Counted from the stretch's first letter, positions 37,876 through 50,630 are shown. The stretch: 64,000 bases of DNA from Tillandsia leiboldiana (GCA_029204045.2 CM055077.1:568765-632764), one strand, 5' to 3'. Program-made: numbers and translations. The notes: generated by a model not told the origin, from the sequence alone.

Positions 37876-39683
37876 CATGCAACTGTCTTTATTTTAAAAG
37901 TTGTAAAATAGTGTCAACGATTTAAAAAGATTGATTTACTGAATAAAGAGTCATTTGCATGCGAGCTAGTAGCCTGTGTCTCAATCACAGTGTCCCAATA
38001 TAAGTAATCATATCATCTGTGGGTTATATTAATTTTTAGGAGAGTTCGTCCCAGCGGTCTCATCAATTGTCCTGTTAGTAGTCCGTTAGTAGTTCCAATC
38101 GTTCTCAAATTAGTTTGTCCCCAATTGTTCTCATCAATTGTCATATTAGTTTGTCCCAATTGTTTCATCATTGTCATATTAGTTTGTCCAATTGTTCTCA
38201 TCAATTAAATTTAGGGGAGTTCCAGTAATCCCAGTGAGTTGTCAAAAAATGAGGTAAGCAACAACCGCCACCTCGAGCAGCTCAAACTACACCTCAGGTA
38301 GTCTCCTGGTTGTCCACAGTCCCCTAGAACTGCTGTCTGCCGAAAAACGGTGCCCTACAGCAAACACATTGCACAGGGTGTAACGATAGTATTTATAAAA
38401 ATACAGCTTTTGCTGTTTTTCAAATGGCACGAAAAGAGAGGAGTTTTTCACCTCTGTATAGTGCTCAGAAAAATCCAGAAAAATTACGGTGCGTTCCTCG
38501 CGAAGAGTAGATCAAAATCGACTCTTTAAACGTCTCGATCTGATGCTCCTACGCCAAGATAAAATCGGAGAAGTTGACGCTGCCCAGAACATTTCCACAG
38601 CAAAAGGGGGTCAAAGAGACCTCGGGAAACGTGCCAAAAGTACGAAATGGAGCAAAGTGATCAACACGGAAATCGAAGCCTTACCTCTTAGGAACGCGCT
38701 GTCGCAAAAATTGTCCAAAAAATTCCTCCTGGTTAGCCCACAGGGAATTTTCGACGGAACTGCGACGGAAATGGGCCGAAAAAGAAAACCGTCGCAGTGC
38801 GCCGCGTCGCAGATACTCACTAACTGTAACTCCAAAAATTCTGAGATTTGGAGGAGAGAGAGAAGAGAGAGAGAGAAAGAAAATTTCGATAGAGGGCACT
38901 TTCTCTGGTTCTCTCTCTAAGGGCTCAAAAACCGAGGTGCAAAGAGAGGGGGGGTGGGGATTGCTATTTATAATGGGCTGGGGCTCCACACAGGATCGGA
39001 TCCGACAGGGAACACCGAAACGGGCCAACCAAAACGCACCACGCGTTGCACAAAACAGGAAACAGCCTGTGCAAGGGCCACTCAGAAGCCGCCACGTGTC
39101 CACGTGGTGCACAGGCCGGTCTCCGCGCCGGGTCTTCCGGATCCTGTCAGCCAATCCGGGTGTGCCACGTGTCACCCTCCCACGCGCTTCTAGAAGCCGG
39201 CGAACCAATGGGGAAGCGCCACGTGGCAAGGGGGTATTCGGTGCTCCCGGTGCACGCCAGGCCCAATGGACCGCGCACCAGGGCCGCGCGCCTCCGCGCT
39301 CTGCCGCTGTGCCGCCGCTGCGCCGCTGCCCGCCGCCGTGCGCCGCCGCCCGCCGCCGCTCGCCGCTCGCCGCCGGGGGGCCGGAACAGTAATTCCGGCC
39401 GGCGGTTACTGTTCCGGTGAACCAGTACCAAGTGCCGAAAAAATAAAGCGAATATACCATTTCGATCGTTTTCGCGCGCTGATTCCAAATCCGACGTCCA
39501 TTTTGCCAAATTCTCATCCGAAATTTTGCCGAAAGCTCCCGGAACATTCCATTTGCTCCGATTTTCGCGCAGAGTCTATAATAAATGTTCAATTTTGATT
39601 CTACAAGCTCTGCTTCACCGGATAAGCTCCCTACAGTCACTGTTTAATGTTGCACAGTTCCTGCGGGAGTCCGGATCATCACA
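37876..39683 (-). repeat. Partial central LTR of the Ty3 element
   Basis: Corresponds to about 32225-34040 of the 3' LTR, starting abruptly at the gap. The first 350 bases differ from both outer LTRs by many small indels and substitutions; beyond about 38600 the match becomes nearly exact. Confidence 0.88.
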
Positions 39684-39735
39684 TCCTCCCCCACTAAAAA
39701 GAGTTCGTCCTCGAAACGAGACTAAACAATAATCC

Positions 39736-42700
39736 TCAGTCCGATGTCTCGATAAGTAGGGGTGAGCATCCCCTCATCTCCGACTCGAGCTCCCATGTAG
39801 CCTCGCGCTCGTCATGACTGCTCCATTGGATTTTCACATAGGGAATGGCCCGACTGCGTAATTCTTTCACCTCTCGATCCAGAACTCGCAGTGGGCGTTC
39901 TTCATACCTCAAATCCTCGCTGATCTCGTGCGATGGGTCGAAGATATACTTTCTTAAAGTAGAAACATGAAATACATCATGAACACCAACAAGCCTTGGA
40001 GGAAGTGCGAGTCGGTAGGCAACGGCCCGATACGCCCCAATACCTCAAAGGGTCCAATATATCGGGGGCTAAGTTTCCCACGAATGCCGAACCTCCTGAT
40101 TCCTTTGGATGGCGAGACTTTCAGGAATACATGATCTCCAACCTGAAATTCTAAGTCTCGTCGCCGAACATCGGCATAACTCCTTTGTCGGCTTTGGACG
40201 GTTTGAAGATGCTTCCGAATCACTCGGACCTTCTCCTCTGCCTCTAACAACACATCTGGTCCCAAGGTCCGCCTCTCGCCCACATCACTCCAATAAAGTG
40301 GTGATCGACACTTGCGTCCATACAATGCTTCAAACGGAGCCATCTGAATGCTCGCTTGAAAGCTATTGTTGTACGCGAATTCAGCCAAAGATAAATGCCG
40401 AATCCACCCTCCGCCGAAATCCAAGACACAAGCCCTCAGCATGTCCTCCAGGATTTGTATCGTCCGTTCTGACTGTCCATCCGTCTGCGGATGAAAAGCA
40501 GTACTGAACCTAAGCTGAGTTCCCAAGGTTGTCTGCAAACTCATCCAGAAACGTGAAACAAACCTCGGGTCTCAATCTGATACAATGGAGGTTGGTACTC
40601 CATGTATCTAACTATCTCATCTAGATATAGCTGGGCTAGTCGCTCAAGTGGCCACGTAGCCTGCATGGGCAGAAGTGCGCCGACTTGGTAAGTCTATCTA
40701 CAACTACCCAGATAGCGGTCTGCTCCTCCCTGGGCCCTCGGTAGTCCGACCACAAAGTCCATTGTAATGTGGTCCCATTTTCACTCGGGGATTGGGAGAC
40801 TTTGTAACTTGCCAGCTGGCACTAGATGCTCAGCTTTCACTTGCTGACAAGTTAAACACTGGGCCACAAATCTCCCAATATCCCTTTTCATGCCTTTCCA
40901 CCAGAAGTGTGCCTTGAGGTCCTTATACATCTTAGTCCCACCAGGATGTAGGGTATAAGGTGTATAATGGGCCTCTTGCAATATCTGTTCTCTAATCTCC
41001 ACATGTATTGGCACACATGCTCGGTTCTTGTACCTCAGTACTCCCGAGGCATCTACCGTAAAGTCCCCCGACTGATCACTCGGAATATGATCTCTAATCC
41101 TGGCCAAGTGGGGGTCCTCACTCTGTTTCTCTTTGATCCTGTCCAGCAGAGTGGGCTGCAAGACTAAAGATGTCAGTCTAGCAGTGACCCCAGGGGACAC
41201 AACCTCTATCTCGAGTCGTCTCATTTCCTCTAATAGCGGTGCCTGGTCTGTGATCAACATAGACAAACTTTGCACCGCCCTCCTACTCAAGGCATCAGCG
41301 ACCACATTAGCCTTGCCTGGGTGGTAGAGAATATCATAATCCTTTAATAGCTCTAACCACCTACGTTGCCTCAAATTCAACTCCTTCTATGTGAACAGGT
41401 ATTTTAAGCTCTTGTGGTCGGTGTAGATTTCACAATGCTCCCCATATAGATAATGACGCCAAAGCTTCAGTGCAAACACTACAGCAGCAAGCTCCAAGTC
41501 ATGGGTAGGGTAATTCTTCTCATAATCCTTGAGTTGCCTTGATGCGTAAGCAATTACCCTCCCTTCCTGCATCAGCACACAACCAAGTCCGCTGTGTGAT
41601 GCATCACTATAGATCACATATCATTTTCCCATAACAGGAAGGGAAAGGATAGGAGCGGTCATCAGTTTATTCTTCAGCTCCTCAAAGCTCTTTTGACAGT
41701 CCTCACTCCAGATAAACTTCACTCCCTTACGCGTCAAGCGAGTGAGGGGTGTGGAGAGCTTCGCAAAGCCTTCCACAAACCGACGGTAATACCCAGCTAA
41801 ACCCATAAAGCTACGTACCTCAGAACCGTCGTCGGTCGGGGCCAATCACGGACTGCCTCAATCTTTGCTGGGTCTACTGCCACACCTGTGGCGGAAATCA
41901 CATGGCCTAAGAAGACTACCTCCCGAAGCCAAAACTCGCATTTTGCTAGCTTGGCAAACAACTTCTTCTCTCGTAGAAGTTGCAGCACAATCCTTAAGTG
42001 CTCCTCATGCTCAGCATCACTTCGGGAGTAGACCAAGATATCATCAATGAACACCACCACGAACCGGTCCAAATAAGGTCGGAAGATCCGGTTCATCAAA
42101 TCCATGAACGCGGCAGGGGCATTAGTTAGCCCAAAAGGCATAACTGTGAATTCATAATGCCCGTACCGTGATCTGAATGCCGTCTTCGGAATATCCTCGG
42201 CCTTCACCTTTAACTGGTGGTAACCGGACTGCAAATCTATCTTAGAGAAGACACAAGACCCTTGCAGCTGATCAAAAAGATCATCGATGCGCGGCAAAGG
42301 GTACTTGTTTTTGATGGTCACTTTATTAATTTCCTATAGTCCGCACATAATCGAAGTGACCCATCCTTCTTTTTCACGAATAGCACCGGCGCTCCCCAAG
42401 GCGACACACTCGGCCTAATAAAGCCCTTGTCCATCAAATCCTGGAGTTGCGCCTTAAGCTCTCGCAGCTCAGCCGGTGCCATCCGGTAAGGAGCCTTAGA
42501 GATTGGCGCAGTTCCTGGAACTACGTTAATCACGAACTCAATCTCCCTATCTGGCGGCATGCTAGACAGCTCAGGTGGGAAAACATCCGGGAACTCGCGG
42601 GCAATAGGGATATCCCCGAGTTCCGGCGCCGCCGTAGGCCCCTCAACAACACTAGCTAAAAAGGCTACACATCCTCGACGGATCATCAGCCTCGCTCGGG

Positions 42701-42890
42701 AAGTCGAAATCATAGAGGCAAAGAAAGCGCTCTGACATTCCCGATATACCAACATTTTCTGGTCTGGCTTTCTAAAAGTGACGGTCCTTGCGGCACAATC
42801 AATAGTCGCAAAATACCGAGCCAACCAGTCCATCCCGAGGACCACATCGAAGTCCTTCAGTTGACTCAGGTCCAATAGGTCTACTGGCAT
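39736..42890 (-). pseudogene. Ty3 pol, second (right) copy
   Basis: Encodes, in coding order: a protease C-terminal region (LKDFDVVLGMDWLARYFATI); reverse transcriptase with IDLQSGYHQLKV, MPFGLTNAPAAF and the FIDDILVYS active-site box; RNase H (MIYSDASHSGLGCVLMQEGR, YTDHKSLKY); an integrase H2C2 zinc finger (CLTCQQVK); the integrase core end; and a chromodomain-like C terminus. It is split over several frames (42890-42318, 42321-41797, 41845-41621, 41617-41387, 41380-40781, 40544-39954), and an in-frame stop at 40572-40574 lies in the integrase core. It has fewer breaks than the left copy. It would supply cDNA synthesis and integration if intact. Confidence 0.87.
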
Positions 42891-43065
42891 AATCCAGGAC
42901 TCGATCTAAATCGGGCGGGGCTAACAGCACTCCTCCATGTGCAGAGTTCAATCGGGAATCTACACCTTCTGTGCACAAGGTGAGAGTCCTATTCCTAACC
43001 CTATGCAATGATGTACATTCTCTACAAATAAAAGAGATGCCCCTATAAAAATGAGGTACGAGTCC

Positions 43066-44009
43066 TTATGCCAGAAAGTAAATCATACCTGCCTCCACTC
43101 GATCAGCCATAGCAGAATCCCTTGCCTGCGCTAAGCCATCTTGACTGCTCAACAACGGCTGTCTCTCTCCAGAAGGGCGGGGGAATGAAACTTGATCTCC
43201 TTGAAGATCTGTCGGTGAAGCTCCCGGTCGTAGCTGGGAAGTGGTAGGGACAGATGCCGAAGTAGGTGCCACCGTTATCCCCGAAGGACACGTAACTCGC
43301 ACGTGCCCGGGCTGTCCGCACTTGAAACAGCGGCCGAACCTCAAGTCACAAGCACCTGAAGTGTGCTGACCTTCGCAGAAAATGCACCTAACTATAGACT
43401 GAGGCTGCTTTACCTGCTGTTGCTGCTGCCTATGCCGCTGAGGCCTCTGTGACCTCTGCTGGGATGCGGTAGGGGTCAATGCTGAAAAAGGTGCTACTAA
43501 ACCCGAAAGGGGCACGTAGGTCGGATGTGGCCTGGCTGCCCACATCGGAAGCATCGACCCTCCCTCAAGCCACAGGTATTTGATGAATGCTGCCCCCTAC
43601 AGAAAATGCATCGGACCGACGCCCGAGACTGTCGAGACTGCTGCTGCGGAGGCCTCTGCGATCTACCAGGTCCTCGTTGATCAAGACGCCCACGGCCCGT
43701 AGACTGGGGCCGCAGGGGTCGTGGTGGTCTCCCTGAACTGGCCTGTCCATCATTATCTGGGGCGGGGCGTTTCTTGTCTGGACGCTGCTCGAAAGTCCTG
43801 GCCCCTTCGTCAACCGCCAAGTCACCTCTCTGCGCCAGCAACTGCTCCAGGCGTTGGTCCTGTCGAAAGCTTCTTGCCACCAAATGGGTCACCAAGGACC
43901 GTAGTTCTCCCAGCTCAGCAGATACCGCCTGCTCGGGCTTCTCAGAAGGGGTAGAAATATCCCCGACGGAAAAATAACGACGGGGTGACATACTGTCACC
44001 AAAAGCCAC
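43066..44009 (-). pseudogene. Ty3 gag, reduced, with duplicated zinc knuckles
   Basis: Two overlapping frames (44009-43497 and 43554-43066), offset by one frame near 43510, together form a short gag. It starts MAFGDSMSPRRYFSVGDI and has a heptad-like LVTHLVARSFRQDQRLEQLL segment. Two tandem modules follow, each a CIFC..GQH....C finger plus a canonical CCHC knuckle (CFRCGQPGHIRPTC and CFKCGQPGHVRVTC). The roughly 200-residue capsid-type Retrotrans_gag domain expected between the coiled coil and the knuckles is not visible. That suggests an internal deletion or a defective copy. Confidence 0.75.
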
Positions 44010-44266
44010 AAATCAGCAAAATAAAATTCCACACGACCCAATCTAGCGAAAGTCAAAGACATTCCCCTATTTCTGTGACTTTATGTTGTCTGCAGCCAAC
44101 ATAACTGTTCACCAGAAATGGGGTATGTCGGTCTCTCTTCACTTACTTGGAAGAGTCAAACAAATAAATCAACGACTTTCGCAAAATGTCACGTCTCTCG
44201 CGCCCTATTATCCTAGGGTCTACCAAAAGCCTAGGGTTTCCTAAGTCCCAACTGACCTATCCCTAA

Positions 44267-44278
44267 GCTCTGATACCA
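44267..44278 (-). other. Ty3 primer-binding site
   Basis: The minus strand reads TGGTATCAGAGC, complementary to the 3' end of initiator-Met tRNA, eight bases inside the 5' LTR. The same primer type is used by the TRIM at 19911. Confidence 0.85.
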
Positions 44279-44286
44279 ACTTAATC

Positions 44287-47200
44287 TGTCACGCCCCGGA
44301 ACCCGGGCTCGCCAACAGATCCGCCGTGCACACGGGATTTCCCGAGTACACGAAGCGCTGGTAACCTGCTCCGATATAATATGAACAATAAAAGAGCATA
44401 ATGCAGAGCTGAAGTAGAAGAACCACATAGTATCTCATACTGGGACTAAAAATAAACTGTAATATGTACAATAATCTCTCAGCTCACATAATAATACAAC
44501 CAGCTGGCGAAAACCAGACTCAAAATAAAAGGAGAATATCACAGTCTGAGTGAAGGGTACAACGTCTATCTACAGCTCTCAGTCTCCCAGGAGATCTATC
44601 TACTCAGCGATCCCCTTACCTTTATCAGCCGCTGATAGCCTAGCAGCTCCCGCAGACGACTCTGCAAAATAAAGAAAAAGAAAGAGAAAAACAATAATGG
44701 GGGTGAGAACTACCAGATAAACCAGTAGCCTCCCCTAGTGGGCAAAACCTCAACTCTGACGCACCCACTAGGACTACTAGAGGCCAGAAAGGAAAAAGTG
44801 GTAAGGCTGTAAGCAGAACTGCTGAATAAAGGGGAAACCACCACTAGCATGCCTCTAAATGCAGTGCCAAAAGGAATGACTGTATGTATGCCTCATTATC
44901 TAACATGCCTGCCTGAATAAACCCAATCTTATGTCACCAGTAAAACTGGTACTGCCTGCTGCGCCTTGCCTGCCCAAATCGGGTATGCTGGCCAATGCAT
45001 AACACCGATAGGGAATGAGAGTCTCAAGGACTCAAGCCTGCCTGTAACACACTCCGGAGTGGCACTCGAGGGGAGCGACCCACACGAGTAAAAGTACCTC
45101 AGTAATAAGTATCATAAGTGTCGTAAACAGCAGGACTGGATCATGACTATGATCAAAGTGGGAAAAGCCATCCACTAAGAAACCCTGATCTGATGCCATA
45201 GTACTCAATAAGTGGGAAAAACCATCCACTAGAGAAAAGCCCGATCCCCTGCTGATGCCAAAAATAGACCAGACTCAACCCCATTCTGATGCAAGGATAA
45301 ACATCCGGCCGACCGCCTACAGTCCGCGGTCACCGCAACACCCCACAAGTTTATAATCTAACATAACCTTGGCTATACTATCCCAAACCCCTGCTCGTAC
45401 TCGAGCGACAAGCAACTGAAAGCAAAAGAGAGCAATAAAACATGTCAAGTCTTAATATGATAGTGTAGCAATAAATAGTGGCCCTACCTGATGTCCGGGC
45501 ATGCATGCAACTGTCTTTATTTTAAAAGTTGTAAAATAGTGTCAAAGATTTAAAAAGATTGATTTACTGAATAAAAGTCATTTGCATGCGAGATTATAGC
45601 CTTTGTCTCAATCACAGTGTCCCAATATAAGTCATCATATCATCTGTGGGTTATATTAATTTTTAGGAGAGTTCGTCCCAGCGGTTCTCATCAATTGTCC
45701 TGTTAGTAGTCCTGTTAGTAGTCCCAATAGTTCTCATCAATTTAGTTTGTCCCAATTGTTCTCATCAATTGTCATATTAGTTTGTCCCAATTGTTCTCAT
45801 CAATTGTCATATTAGTTTGTCCCAATTGTTCTCATCAATTAAATTTTAGGGGAGTTCCAGTAATCCCAGTGAGCTTGTCAAAAAAATGAGGTAAGCAACA
45901 ACCGCCCACCTCGAGCAGCTCAAACTACACCTCAGGTAGTCTCCTGGTTGTCCACAGTCCCCTAGAACTGCTGTCTGCCGAAAACGGTGCCCTACAGCAA
46001 CACACATTGCACAGGGTGTAACTATAGTATTCATAAAAATACAGCTTTTGCTGTTTTTCAAATGGCACGAAAAGAGAGGAGTTTTTCACCTCTGTATAGT
46101 GCTCAGAAAAATCCAGAAAAATTACGGTTGCGTTCCTCGCGAAGAGTAGATCAAAATCGACTCTTTAAACGTCTCGATCTGATGCTCCTACGCCAAGATA
46201 AAAATCGGAGAAGTTGACGCTGCCCAGAAATTTCCACAGCAAAAAGGGGGGTCAAAGAGACCTCGGGAAACGTGCCAAAAGTACGAAATGGAGCAAAGTG
46301 ATCAACACGGAAATCGAAGCCTTACCTCTTAGGAACGCGCTGTCGCAAAAATTGTCCAAAAATTCCTCCTGGTTAGCCCACAGGGAATTTTCGACGGAAC
46401 TGCGACGGGAAATGGGCCGAAAAAGAAAACCGTCGCAGTGCGCCGCGTCGCAGATAACTCACTAACTGTAACTCCAAAAATTCTGAGATTTGGAGGAGAG
46501 AGAGAAGAGAGAGAGAGGAAGAAATTTCGTAGAGGGCACTTTCTCTGGTTCTCTCTCTAAGGGCTCAAAAACCGAGGTGCAAAGAGAGGGGGGGTGGGGA
46601 TTGCTATTTATAATGGGCTGGGGCTCCACACAGGATCGGATCCGAACAGGGAACACCGAAACGGGCCAACCAAAACGCACCACGCGTTCACAAAACAGGA
46701 AACAGCCTGTGCAAGGGCCACTCAGAAGCCGCCACGTGTCCACGTGGTGCACAGGCCAGTCTCCGCGCCGGGTCTTCCGGATCCTGTCAGCCAATCCGGG
46801 TGTGCCACGTGTCACCCTCCCACGCGCTTCTAGAAGCCGGCGAACCAATGGGGAAGCGCCACGTGGCAAGGGGGTATTCGGTGCTCCCGGTGCACGCCAG
46901 GCCCATAGACCGCGCACCAGGGCCGCGCGCCTCCGCGCTCTGCCGCTGTGCCGCCGCTGCGCCGCTGCCCGCCACCGTGCGCCGCCGCCCGCCGCCGCTC
47001 GCCGCTCGCCGCCGGCGGCCGGAACAGTAATTCCGGCCGGCGGTTACTGTTCCGGTGAACAGTACCAAGTGCCGAAAAAATAAAGCGAATATACCATTTC
47101 GATCGTTTTCGCGCGCTGATTCCAAATCCGACGTCCATTTTGCCAAATTCTCATCCGAAATTTTGCCGAAAGCTCCCGGAACATTCCATTTGCTCCGATT

Positions 47201-47320
47201 TTCGCGCAGAGTCTATAATAAATGTTCAATTTTGATTCTACAAGCTCTGCTTCACCGGATAAGCTCCCTACAGTCACTGTTTAATGTTGCACAGTTCCTG
47301 CGGGAGTCCGGATCATCACA
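44287..47320 (-). repeat. 5' LTR of the Ty3 element
   Basis: 3034 bp; this copy would drive transcription of the element. A TATA box lies at 46604-46614 on the minus strand, so U3 is about 700 bp and R plus U5 about 2.3 kb, an unusually long transcribed leader. A GC-rich patch (about 46900-47045) falls in U3. Confidence 0.9.
46604..46614 (-). promoter_or_regulatory. TATA box of the 5' LTR
   Basis: The minus strand reads ATTATAAATAG. The equivalent position in the 3' LTR is 33322-33332. A CT-rich stretch follows downstream on the coding strand, consistent with a core promoter. Assignment is by motif only. Confidence 0.55.
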
Positions 47321-47456
47321 TATATAGCGACACATTTTTGTAATGTGACCTAAAAATGTATCCCTATAACCTAATTTTGAATATAGATGAAATATAGATA
47401 GGATACTTATACAAAAGTATCACAAACATATGTCCCTATAACCTAATTTTGTTGTA

Positions 47457-47459
<3 letters not shown>

Positions 47460-47514
<55 letters not shown>
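47460..47514. repeat. (TA)n microsatellite at the CACTA right end
   Basis: The continuation of the TA tract found at 21974-22085 on the other side of the CACTA element. Confidence 0.95.
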
Positions 47515-47517
<3 letters not shown>

Positions 47518-47744
47518 CGACTATTATGTTTGTATAAGTATGAAGCAATTGGTGTTTGTAAGTTTTTTTATCGTCAGATCTGTCTCTTTGACTAATTTCA
47601 TTTCTTAGATTATTCTATTTCATCAATCACTCATTTAATCTAAGGAGCCCACTATCATTCTAACCACACATTTTTTCATCCAGAGGCTGAAAATCTATCA
47701 GTATCAATGACTTGATACTTTTAAAAACATAGAAGCTCAATTAT
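47515..47744. repeat. TA-bounded interspersed repeat, copy C1
   Basis: About 230 bp bounded by TA tracts, with a recognisable core GGAGCCCACTATCATTCTAA followed by CCACACATTTTTTCATCCA. Related copies lie at 48037-48278 (in inverted arms) and 49783-50009. Class unknown; it is probably a non-autonomous DNA element. Confidence 0.5.
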
Positions 47745-47760
47745 ATATATATATATGAGC

Positions 47761-47924
47761 AATGCTACATGTACACCCCGAAGGAGTGTACATCATACAT
47801 CTCCACCATTTTAATGGTGGCGATATTTTTTACGGGTCACATCAAGTGACCCATCATCACACCCCCACCCTTAGATGGGTGGGGGTGTGAGATGTACACA
47901 CCTTACGGGTGTACACATAGCATT
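47761..47924. mobile_element. Hairpin MITE, copy B2
   Basis: 164 bp with terminal inverted repeats AATGCTACATGTACACCCC and GGGTGTACACATAGCATT, plus an internal palindrome (CCCCCACCC..GGGTGGGGG). It sits between TA tracts. It is about 95% or more identical to B3, which lies in the opposite orientation. Confidence 0.8.
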
Positions 47925-47926
47925 TT

Positions 47927-48278
<352 letters not shown>

Positions 48279-48357
<79 letters not shown>
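48279..48357. repeat. (TA)n microsatellite
   Basis: About 39 TA units between repeat C2 and hairpin MITE B3. Confidence 0.95.
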
Positions 48358-48359
<2 letters not shown>

Positions 48360-48361
48360 AA

Positions 48362-48525
48362 AATGCTATGTGTACATCCGTAAGGGGTGTACATCTCACA
48401 CCCCCACCCATCTAAGGGTGGGGGTGTGATGATGGGTCACTTGATGTGACCCGTAAAAAATATCGCCACCATTAAAATGATGGAGATGTATGATGTACAC
48501 CCCTTCGGAGTGTACATGTAGCATT
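48362..48525. mobile_element. Hairpin MITE, copy B3 (inverted)
   Basis: 164 bp, the reverse complement of B2 with only about five differences, and the same AATGCTA/TAGCATT ends. A TA tract flanks each side. Confidence 0.8.
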
Positions 48526-49693
48526 GCTCATATATATATATATATAGAGAACAATTCATTGATTTTTATTTCTATCTAAAATCTAGGATACATTTGTAAG
48601 TATCAAAGTATATGAACTTCATGGTTCAAAAGCTTTTAATTATAAGTTGACACAAAATTGAGCCAGCTCTTTTAGCAGCCCTCTCCCCCTGTAATCTTTA
48701 TTTTGCCTTTTTCCCTTTTTTTTTTCTTTTGCAGGTAATCACCTGCCTGTTGACTAATTTTGTTTCTTTGCATTGTTGATAAGAATCCAAAACCCAACAC
48801 TTTTGAACATTATTATGGATTGCACAATTTTGCTACATCTACTCTTTTGAACCAACAATGATAATGATGGTATACAATGCTTTCCTTTCTACATGGTATG
48901 AACTAAACAATCAACAAACTCTAATTCCTTTTTTTTTTTTAAAAAAAAAAAAAGAGAATTGAGGAGTGTATAAATATTGTATATATAGGACATGAATTGG
49001 CTTGAGATTTTCTACAATATTTAACATCATTATAAAGAGCTTTACTTGGAAGCATAAAATAGATTGAGACATGTTCAAGAGTTTTAATAAAGTAGAGAAT
49101 GATGTTGCAACAACTGCAGGTTTTTGGATTGGCATTTTTAGTACCAAGAAAAACTCATAATTTGTAGCCATTACAGGTGCACCCCATTTTAACTAATAAA
49201 TCTAAGTTTGAACATCTACAGTGTTTAGATTAATTTGTTTCCTGTGCATAATTAATTCATAAGGCAAGATGCTTTGAAATGTCTTTTATTTCCTTTTTTT
49301 TTTCTTTTTTTTTTCTACAAAACAGTGATAAAAAATGTTTATATAGAATTGAATTTGTACGAACCGTAGCTTAATTAATTTTTCCTACTCTGTGTCACGT
49401 GAAATAATTAATTTCTATCACTCAAAATTTTACTGTAGAAAAAGTTAATTATAAATATGTATTATATTTAACAAGGAGAAGCGAAATTAAAGTATATCGA
49501 CATGAGAGAGAATCGCAATGAGTCTATCTCCACGATATAGTGAGTTGGGTCAAGTTCGAACCACTTTGCCAAAAACGAATTTGGACTCAGCTTGGACCAC
49601 TGCAAATCAACTAATTTCGTTGCAATAAATTACAATAAAACAAACAGATCGGTTGTTAGCGAATTTTGTGATTGAATACTAGTGTATCCCATC

Positions 49694-49765
<72 letters not shown>

Positions 49766-49782
49766 GTGAGTGAGTGTGTGTG
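49694..49782. repeat. Compound (TA)n(GA)n(GAGT)n microsatellite
   Basis: A TA tract runs directly into about 21 GA units, then GAGT and GT repeats. It abuts repeat C3. Confidence 0.95.
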
Positions 49783-50006
49783 TTCAGCTACTATACTATC
49801 GATAGTACCAAACATTTAGTACTATCAAATTTTCTACCATTAGATCAATTTCTTTAATTATTTTCATCCGTTAAATTTTATTATTTTTCCGACCACTAAT
49901 TAAACTCAAGGAGCTCACTATTATCTCAACCACACATCTTTCAATTCAACAGTTAAAAACTTAATAGCATCAATAATTTTGTACTATTAATAATATTCTA
50001 GCATCG

Positions 50007-50009
<3 letters not shown>
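49783..50009. repeat. TA-bounded interspersed repeat, copy C3
   Basis: Contains GGAGCTCACTATTATCTCAA followed by CCACACATCTTTCAATTC, matching C1. Bounded by the compound microsatellite on the left and a TA tract on the right. Confidence 0.5.

Positions 50010-50080
<71 letters not shown>
50010..50080. repeat. (TA)n microsatellite
   Basis: About 35 TA units immediately right of repeat C3. Confidence 0.95.
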
Positions 50081-50082
<2 letters not shown>

Positions 50083-50599
50083 TTCATAATTTATATGTAT
50101 GATTACGTAAGTATAAGTTCATTTCATGTAATAAATAATTATTACAAAATCAATAATAGAAAGAAATAAATAATAAAAACAGATAGGGATCATTTGAAAA
50201 CGAAAAATGCTTTTTTTGCATTTCAAAAATGGTGTAAATTTTATATCTCATTCATTATGGAGTGAAGTAAATTTTACAGATTATTTTGAAGTGATGAGTG
50301 AAGTATATACCCCATTCTTTGATAGGTGAAATATACGTACATTTTTTTTAAAGTGTATGAATAGTATTGCTTTTTGGAAACATCAAAATTTTCAAAATGA
50401 TCTATACTCTTTTTAATAATTTATATTTTTTATTTTTATTAGAGAGAGAGAGTTTGTGTATGTTTGTGGGTGTTTTTTCTAAAAAAAAATAAAAAATATT
50501 GGGTGTTTTTGGTTTAGGTTGTTGAGTGGGTGGGATAAACTTTAGTTTTGGGGACAATTTCGGTCCCCCACCACTTACTTCTCCCTCTACACCACCCTT

Positions 50600-50630
<31 letters not shown>

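Larger units (their letters stand above)
31006..47320 (-). mobile_element. Ty3/gypsy chromovirus-type LTR retrotransposon
   Basis: Outer LTRs (31006-34040 and 44287-47320) are bounded on the coding strand by TGTGATGATCC and GGGGCGTGACA. A TATAT target duplication lies at 31001-31005 and 47321-47325, inside the CACTA element. Domain order on the minus strand is gag zinc knuckles, protease, reverse transcriptase, RNase H, integrase and C-terminal chromodomain, which fits the Tekay/Del-like chromoviruses. Between the outer LTRs are two copies of the internal region, a 100-base gap and a partial central LTR, so the true structure is either one element mis-assembled around a gap or a tandem LTR-internal-LTR-internal-LTR array. 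Both pol copies carry frame breaks. Confidence 0.9.
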
